64,000 bases of DNA, from contig JAUIMM010000115.1 of the NCBI GenBank assembly GCA_031769625.1, positions 14,740,501-14,804,500 of the forward strand. Direction: 5' to 3'. Made by a program: the position numbers and the translations under genes. The DNA is from Taudactylus pleione (lineage: Eukaryota > Chordata > Amphibia > Anura > Myobatrachidae). This document shows, piece after piece, positions 57,235 through 64,000 of the stretch. How positions within the stretch are numbered: position 1 is the stretch's first letter; every line of letters begins with the position of its first letter. The notes beneath the pieces are model-generated. The model searched no databases. It had not been told where the DNA came from and saw only the letters and a program-made list of their open reading frames with translations.

Positions 57235-57565
57235 GATCGGGTGTGATACAACATAACGGCGGTCAGGATGCCACCCGTCAAAAGACCAACAGCGGCATCC
57301 CGATGCTCAGCATGCCGACATGGGCTCTGTAAACCTAACCCTCCTCCCATAGTGCATAAATGTAACCCCCCCCATCCACAGCTTTACCATAACACTCCCC
57401 TTTGGTGGTGCCTAAACCTAACCATCCCCCCACGGGGAACTATACTTACCCGCTATACCTACATATGGGATTCTGCCGCCGGTCTTCTGCCCGTGGTTCG
57501 GGATTCCAGTGTAGGGATTTCAAATGCTGGCATCCCGTATGGCGGCATATTCACTACATCCCTGC
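57235..57565. mobile_element. C-rich telomere-like MITE (copy 5)
   Basis: The ends GTTATGTTGTATCACACCC-type (on the opposite strand) and TATTCACTACATCCC enclose ATCCCGATGCTCAGCATGCC, CCTAACC units with C-runs, and GGGATTCTGCCGCCGG. The outer parts are imperfect inverted repeats. Confidence 0.65.
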
Positions 57566-57991
57566 TGATCCACTCAACAATACATGGATTAAACATCTGC
57601 ACTAAAGTCTGACACAGATATTTTTTTTTTAGGAATTGCAAAACAAGAATCTTCTCTGGCATTCATGAGTAAAGTAACCATGAAACGAAGATTCTCCGCA
57701 CAGTCCACCATGATTCCATAACAGTGTAACAGCAACTATACTCTCTTTAGCTGACAAAAAGTAAATGAATGCTTTAGAGTAAAAAGTATCAGATGTTATT
57801 TTAACCGGATGTAGTTAGCACTCAGAATACTGGTGCCACAATCCCGACAACAGTTGGAATCCCAGCGCCAGAATCCTGACTGCCGGCATTCCGATGGTAT
57901 CAGGGTTAGGTTTATGGGTTAGCCACCAGTGGAAGAGCTAGGGTTATGCTCTGTGGGGGGGGGGGCGGGGAGGACTATGAGAGTTAGGCGG

Positions 57992-59258
57992 TGTCAGGAT
58001 GCGGCCTGTGATCGGCCGCTAGTCACCTCTGCGCTGGTGTCCTTGGGCTTAGGTATCCAGACGCTGGGAGTGGAGGTGAGTGGTGACTGGGGTCCGCTAG
58101 GGCTTCCGTGCGTGCGGCCTGGTTTCCGGGGTGCCAGGCATGGGCGCAGCCATGCTGGCTCATATCACCTGACTAGTCTCTCCCAATGATAGTCCGGCGG
58201 TCACTCAGCTGATCCTCTGATCAGCCACCCAGGGGTATTTAAGTCTGACTCCAGGAACAAGTAACTGCTGTTCAACTTCATTGTTCCAGTGCCTGTGATA
58301 CTCACCAGTGTTGCTCTGTGCTATTTCCTTCAGAGTGTTGCTCAGCCAGCCCTTATTTCTCTATAGTTTCCAGCATTAGCTTCCATGCTATTCTCAGTCT
58401 GAGAGTTAGTTCTCTCCCAGTATCCTGTCTGTCATGTTTTCTATGTTTGTGTGTTTTGTAATGTGCTGCTAGTTCTGTGGCTATTACCCTGTGTCACTGA
58501 GGTATCAGATTACCTGCTATCACTATTAGCTCCCAGCTGCACCTTTTAGCATTCCCAGCCTGTCCACACCTCTGTGTTTTTCTGTGCAAATCTGCACCTG
58601 CATATGTAACTATTGCCAGTATATGCATGTGCCCAGTCTGCTCTGTTTGTCTGTGTAAGCCAGCACCTGCACATTTAGCAATCTCCAGTACTTGCCAGTG
58701 TCCACGTCACCCTGTGTTGCTATGCAAATCAGCACCAGCATTTCAAACTTTCCCAGAATAAGCCTTTGTCCACTCTGCTGTGTTTGTCTGTGCAGCCAGC
58801 ACCTGCGTATTTAGCAAACTCCAGTACCTGCCAGTGTCCACAAATCCCTGAGCTACTGTGCTATCAGCACCTGGATTTCTAGTAATCTCATGCAAGCCTG
58901 TGATTAGGATTTCTAATTGTGTTCCAGTATTCTGTTCCGTTCTAATATTCAAGCAACCAGTTTATATCCTGTGCGCTAGCATTTGCTTCGTATAATATAG
59001 TTTCCGGTCTTCTGCCATTCCCAGATACCTGTCCAGAGGGCCGTGACCTGCTCACTTGGTGCAGCGGAAAACCAAATCCCAATTTGAGGATTCACTGGAG
59101 AAAACCACCAAGTCAGTTAGACTCCGCACCTCTGGGCAGGTCTAGCCAAACCTGGGTTCGGCCGCAACTAGGAGACCTAGCTACAGTCACTTCCCTAGTC
59201 ACCCGAACCCCCCGGCTCACCGTCCTCCACAGAGGAACACTTGCACCGCATCGTGACA
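57992..59258 (+). mobile_element. solo Gypsy-type LTR, 1267 bp
   Basis: It starts TGTCAGGATGCGGCC, ends GCATCGTGACA, and is flanked by an exact 5-bp duplication GGCGG (57987-57991, 59259-59263). Its order matches the LTR of the Gypsy element at 23189-25919. In the middle, where that copy has a 30-bp minisatellite, this one has looser CAGCACCTGCA/CCAGTGTCCAC repeats (about 58570-58870). No internal region is left. Confidence 0.92.
58228..58243 (+). promoter_or_regulatory. TATA-like box of the solo LTR
   Basis: GGGGTATTTAAGTCTGAC lies about 240 bp into the LTR, before an initiator-like CT-rich stretch. The position fits an LTR promoter. Functional state unknown. Confidence 0.5.
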
Positions 59259-59404
59259 GGCGGCAGTGGGGGGGGGGCGGTTAGGCTGCAGGAGGTGAGG
59301 GTTAGGTTACTTACCAGCAGGTGTCTGGAATCTGACTATCGGGAAGCTGCTATCTGTATTTTGACCGCCGGCATCCCACCACCGGGATCCCACACCCAAC
59401 ACAC

Positions 59405-60640
59405 TTTAACAGCCAATGACACCTGCAGGGGCGGATTGGGCCACTGGGATAGCGGGTAAGTTCTCACTGGGCCAGTCCCATTCCCTGCCTACCAGGCTAG
59501 CCCACCCACCTTGCCCACCAGCCCGGGTTCAATTATGTAGCTGCCCGGCCGGTTACCGCACTTCCGAAACCGAAAGTTCTCATCGGCTCCCGGCTAGCGG
59601 GCACTTCCGGGGGCCGCTGGACGGGGAGCAGCAGCATAGAGTTAGCGCTGCTGCTCCTTTGCCTTCAAAGTGGTAGCATCTCATCCTGCACACAGCATCC
59701 AGCACCAGGGACCCCCAGTTCAGCATGCTGACAAGCCGGCGTCAGCAGCTTACGAAAGCAGTGCCTCTCCCCTCTGTAGCTTGGCAGCAGCAGGGAACAC
59801 TGTAAGCCAACAGAGTTGAGCTAGCTATGCTCAGCATTTAACCGCTTTATACTCACCGCCACAGGATGCGTGCCAGTCAGACCATATATATAGCTGCTGG
59901 TCCCACTTACTAGCGCTACTTTTGTGAGACTTCTGGGGGTTAAAAACTTGCAGCAGTGCAGTCAATCTAAGCTGCAGGAAGTACCTATTCCCCATGGTAT
60001 ACTGAAGCCTATTATAAACAAGGGAAGACTATGCAGTGTGATTCTCTCGTTAGAGTAGATAAATGTCTATTAAGACTGTCCTTGGTCCTCTTTTGAGTAC
60101 ATTTAACAATTGTGGTTTTAAATACTTAATTGTGAGCTGTGGTATTGACAGCATGATGAATGCAGATTTTTATGTGTAAATTGTCATTTGATGTATTAAT
60201 AATTTTATTTATTGTAATAAATTTAATGTTATATGTTTTCTGTAGTTGAGCTGCGCTCCTCATTTTTTATTTGCAGCCAGCCACACTTACTGCAAATTGC
60301 CTAAAAGCAAGTGTGTGGGCGGAGGTGATGTGTTATATACTGAACACCCTCCGCCCCATGACATACTCCCCACCTTAGCTTCCAGCCCCTAGACACAGTG
60401 TCTGCCTCAACCCAGGAACATACACTGTACACTGAACCCCCCCCACCGACTCTTATGTCCCCAGGGACATACACTCCCCACCCTACCTCCCAGCCTCCTA
60501 TCCACAAGGCCCCCCAACCCAGGGGCAAAAATTAAACACACTACTACCAACACTCCCCTCCCTGGCCCCAGGGACATACACTGTCCGCTATACCTTCCCC
60601 CCTCGTGGCCTACTCTACACCTCAGCCCTGGGGACATACA
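59405..60640. other. FARS2 upstream intron, repeat-rich, no gene recognised
   Basis: A hAT-looking end (CAGGGGCGGATTGGGCCACT, about 59426) leads into a GC-rich stretch. 60340-60640 repeats CCAGGGACATACACT-type sequence five or more times at irregular spacing. No gene. Confidence 0.5.
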
Positions 60641-60650
60641 CTCCCCATCG

Positions 60651-60945
60651 TGACAATTTTCTATCAGATGTCTGTCTGGTTGGAATGAAAACCTGGTAAT
60701 GTATGGGAGCAAATGACAGTCGATCATATGGTTTTAAACACTGAAAAAAAGGACAAAAAAAATTGTTCAAATTGGTTAAATTTGTGTGTTTTAACCAATT
60801 TGTCTGAACAACCATTTTTGGCTATTTTCCAGTGTTTGTGAGCAAATGGACAATTGTCATTTGCTCCATACATTACCAGGTTTTCATTCCAACCAGCCAG
60901 ATTGGACAGATATCTGACAGAATATTGTATAGTGGATTCCCAGCT
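60651..60945. mobile_element. Harbinger-like MITE (family E, truncated copy)
   Basis: The arms TTGGAATGAAAACCTGGTAA (60681 on) and TTACCAGGTTTTCATTCCAA (to 60895) pair over more than 40 bp. The right end GGATTCCCAGCT is followed by TTA. The left terminal segment is shortened. Confidence 0.7.
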
Positions 60946-60959
60946 TTAGTTTCTTTTTA

Positions 60960-61605
60960 TTGAGGCTTATGTATTTATTTTTTTTCCTATTGAGGCCAAT
61001 GTGTTTTATTTTTTTCTTGTGGGGGCCAATGTGTTTTTAGCTTTTCTTGTGTTATGTTTCTCGTCTGTACTTGCGTCTGAGTTGCTCCACGCATGAAGCT
61101 CCTAATGGCGTTTGTACAGAGTTGCAGTACCGATTCAGATGCGCACACCAAGTATATTAGAAATGTTTTGGGTTCTCATTGGGTTGGGTTAACTCATCAG
61201 ACTCAGATATAACGAAGTATGGGTGTGTTTCTGATAGACACTGATATATCGCTCATATTGGAGGCCATACGCAGACGGATGATGTGCACCTAGCATAGGG
61301 CCGGTGAAAGTTTCAATAATGTGACTGATGGTGACATCTAAAGACGCAGGAAGCATGATCTGTAGACACTGAAAGTGGGCCGATGTACACCAGGGAAGGG
61401 CATTGTAACGTCATTAACAGACTCAGAAACAGACACTATGACAGTCCCATCCCCATGACAGACCCTTCCCCCATTTGGGCTGCTTCCATACATTTCCCGG
61501 GCTGGTTTTCCATCCCAATCCACCCCTGGACACCTACATACTAATCTGTAAATTTATATGAATTGAAACACTGTGAAAACACATATTGCTCAAAGATATG
61601 CAACA
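60960..61605. other. FARS2 upstream intron with a family B repeat piece
   Basis: Three tandem pieces of TATTGAGGCCAATGTGTTTT (60958-61040) are present. ACACCAGGGAAGGGCATTGT near 61389 belongs to repeat family B. No gene. Confidence 0.5.
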
Positions 61606-61611
61606 CACAAA

Positions 61612-61948
61612 GGGGGGAATTCAAGTGTTGTGCCGGCTGCTTTTTTTTTTACAACGCCCAACAGAGCAATTCAATTGTTGCTCTGTCAGGACGCCATAGC
61701 CGCCGGCGCTGGCATTTCTGTACGCACTCAGGAGGGTGCGAGCAGAAATGTGTCTGAAACACCCTGGTTAGGGAGCGCTAACCGCAGATAGCGTGCCCTA
61801 ACCAGAAATTAAGACGGGTTTAGCCGTTTTAGACGGCTAAACCTCGTCTTTTAGGCGGCGAAGAGGGCGATAATTAATGAGAACAATTTAATATCAATCT
61901 GGGCGCTCATTAGTTATTACGCCCCAAAAAAACATTTGAATTGCCCCC
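61612..61948. mobile_element. 337-bp MITE made of consecutive hairpins
   Basis: The ends GGGGGGAATTCAAGTGTT and AACATTTGAATTGCCCCC are inverted. Inside, in order: AGAGCAATTCAA/TTGTTGCTCT; CATTTCTGTACGCACTC/GGGTGCGAGCAGAAATG; CTGGTTAGGGAGCGCT/AGCGTGCCCTAACCAG; AAGACGGGTTTAGCCGT/ACGGCTAAACCTCGTCTT; and GGGCGATAATTAATGAG/CTCATTAGTTATTACGCCC. No exact duplication was found. Related to 31193-31420. Confidence 0.75.
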
Positions 61949-62270
61949 AGTGTGTTGTTTGTGTAGGTAAACTCAAATTGCTAAATATGAGATTCTTGGT
62001 CAGCCCACTGGAATGGTCAGTACAACAGGTGTAATTAACATTTGCCTTTTTATTTCGCCTTACTATGCAGAACTCACATAAGACCAGCTGTGACTACACC
62101 TATTGATTTGCAATTATTCCTTAGATATTCCCATAAAATTACTACAAACTATGCATAATAAGAGAACAATAAGTATATATAATAAATCTTCCTACAGCAT
62201 TCCTCACCTCTAGACTAAAACCTATTGGTGCCTTTGCAACAGCTGAGAAAAAAATGTATTTCGGTACTTA

Positions 62271-62580
62271 GGGTGCATACACACCAGGAAGATATTGGCA
62301 CGATTTGGCGTATCGGCACGACAAATCGTGTATATAGCCAAGTGTGTATGTACAATTGCATGCTCCCTCTGGTCGCCTGCGTTATCGTGTGATTGGCTGT
62401 GCTGCACTGTCAACGATATCGCATGCGGCGCCATACATATTAATGAAGGCCGGAACAAGTAATTGTTCCGTCGTTCATTAAAGTGTGCAGTGTGGACCGG
62501 TAATCATGTGATGTCCATGGTGAGGGCAAAACGCCCTGAACATCGGCACGATTTCCGGTCGTTTAGGTGTGTACCCAGCC
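62271..62580. mobile_element. Harbinger-like MITE with TTA duplication (family E, copy 3)
   Basis: TTA on both sides (62268-62270, 62581-62583), with GGGTGCATACACACC and GGTGTGTACCCAGCC ends. GGCACGATTTGGCG and CGGCACGATTTCCGG are inner motifs. 310 bp, non-coding. Confidence 0.8.
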
Positions 62581-62589
62581 TTACTGTGC

Positions 62590-64000
62590 TATTACATCGG
62601 CCAATGTTCAAGCAGATTTTTCTTTACATAAGAGAGAGTAGCGAGTCTTTGGCATGAATAATTATGTAAGGAATGATAAGAATGCTGGGAGCTCTACAAG
62701 CCACCGATGACTTTTAATGATTCTTTGCAAAGAAGGTTAGTAGAGGAAGGTGTAAAGGCACATACGTAAACTTTATATATGTTCCAGTAAAAAATAAAAA
62801 AGGGAAAAGATTCAGCAAACAGATCAATACTGCTACCTTGGGGACTGAAAGGACAATGGATATATAAGATTTACCCCTAACAATCACACAGTCAACAAGA
62901 CAAATTTTTATTTTAAGTTTTAAAGATACCAGTGTGGTTTGGTTTAGGTAATAAATTCCATTTAAATTATAATTAAATAAATGGTGCAAAAGGTTCACCT
63001 TCCAGGGTATAGCAAATGCAGGTTTGCAAGCTAAAAAACAAAGCCTGCATTGAAGATTTTACCTTGCAAATACTTATATGAGTGAACATGAGATATTATT
63101 GGTCCTGACAAAGCATTTAAAAAGCTAAGATTATTCCCCTCTAGATGGAACTGTAACTCCCTGTCTGGGGTGCACAGCTCTACGGCTTGTAAGAGCATGG
63201 CTGAAATATTAATGAGAGAACTATTTGTCAAGAAAATTATGCAGAGCTTGGTGGTAGTACAAAGGGATCGGCAAAAGTACACACGGTGCTAATGCTGATC
63301 TCAGAGCTGAGGGAAGATATTAAAAGATGCTTGACTTGCTAGTCAGTTAGTACCTTTGAAAATATTTCTCATCTACTATTTTTAAGTTACACACAGCACT
63401 AAGTATTTCAGGAATTAACTGGAGTGAAGCTATTATTTCTGACTCTGAGTCAGCTTTTGATTTTGTGGTCTAATGAGGCAAGGAATATCAATAGTCATCT
63501 TTTAGATGGTAAAATACTATCTTAGTTATGAATCATACGAGAGTCTGCCTGCCATTGCCTGTTTAATTATTTACAAGAAGAGAAAAACATGAAAGAATCC
63601 ATTCATTGATAAAAGGAGACTGTGTGAAGAAAGCCAGAAAGGTGCTATGTCTAAGCAGCATTTGTCTTCTAAATATGGAATATTGCAATACATCCTCTAT
63701 ATAATAACACAAAGCAGGAGATTACAATATTGAGGAGACACATATATTGAATTTACATATTAGTTTTATAGATAAACAGATAGATAAAACTGCAGACAAG
63801 GAGTACACACTCTAACAATTGTTAAACTTCATGTGCTCAGCCATAAATAGTGTATAATAATCCAAACTTGAAAACCAGAAGAGCAAGCACATCACTAAAC
63901 ACATAAAGAAGGCATCTTTATCATATATATCAAAAGAGCCAGCACATCTATATAATAAGCTAGAAAGTGTATGTGTCTGTCTGTCTGTAATTTATGCACA
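62590..64000. other. FARS2 upstream intron, no gene recognised
   Basis: AT-rich. An 83-residue open frame on the minus strand (63031-63282) has no familiar motif and no splice context that I would defend. Confidence 0.5.

Larger units (their letters stand above)
57807..59400. mobile_element. C-rich telomere-like MITE (copy 6), split by a solo LTR
   Basis: The left part (57807-57991) has GGATGTAGTTAGCACTCAG, CCGGCATTCCGATGG and GGGTTAGGTTTATGGGTTAG. The right part (59259-59400) has GGTGAGGGTTAGGTTACTTA and CCGGCATCCCACCACCGGG. Together they form one element in the orientation opposite to most others. Confidence 0.65.

Noticed and set aside
63031..63282. 83-residue minus-strand frame as a possible exon
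   Set aside because: No similarity to FARS2 or another protein that I recognise, and no convincing splice sites.

Overview
The window is vertebrate nuclear DNA, most likely from an amphibian and probably a frog. The only host gene I can identify is FARS2, the mitochondrial phenylalanyl-tRNA synthetase, on the minus strand. Three coding exons are present at 41746-42350, 19578-19737 and 13857-13988, equivalent to the second, third and fourth exons of vertebrate FARS2. All have canonical splice sites and compatible phases. The motif-3 and C-terminal exons would lie left of position 1, and the first, presumably untranslated, exon right of position 64000. About 98.6% of the window is therefore intron. 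The amphibian call is an inference from the mix of elements (DIRS, Penelope-like, L2-like, Gypsy, Tc1, hAT and many palindromic MITEs). The vertebrate call rests on the FARS2 protein sequence.

Layout. 1-2714: decayed DIRS-type retrotransposon running off the left edge. 2715-13856: FARS2 intron with a solo LTR (8478-9284), a palindromic MITE, a Penelope-like remnant (about 11850-13090) and a telomere-like C-rich element. 13857-13988: exon 4. 13989-19577: intron with hAT-like and other MITEs. 19578-19737: exon 3. 19738-41745: a 22 kb intron packed with nested elements: a degenerate Gypsy with a duplicated gag segment, two Tc1 remnants, two Penelope-like remnants, hAT MITEs, and several MITEs made of chains of short hairpins. 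41746-42350: exon 2. 42351-64000: upstream intron with an L2-like LINE (44250-46720), a nearly perfect hAT MITE with 8-bp duplications, a complete and apparently intact DIRS element (50404-56336), a solo Gypsy LTR nested in a C-rich repeat, and further hairpin MITEs.

The one complete coding system besides FARS2 is the DIRS element. It reads right to left with a gag-like ORF, a reverse transcriptase/RNase H/methyltransferase-like ORF and a tyrosine recombinase ORF. Inverted termini and an internal complementary region match both ends. This is the standard arrangement of an element that copies itself through a circular intermediate and inserts with a tyrosine recombinase.

The most unusual structure is a set of non-autonomous elements whose body is almost completely tiled by consecutive short hairpins. 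The clearest are 34275-34804 and 40199-40749; 39215-39529, 61612-61948 and 10310-10532 look like weaker members. They have unrelated termini but the same architecture. The 40199-40749 copy sits inside a Tc1 element with an exact 3-bp target duplication, which shows that it moved as a unit.

I see no tRNA, rRNA, CRISPR array or second host gene. All coordinates and alignments were made by eye. Element boundaries without a target-site duplication are approximate.
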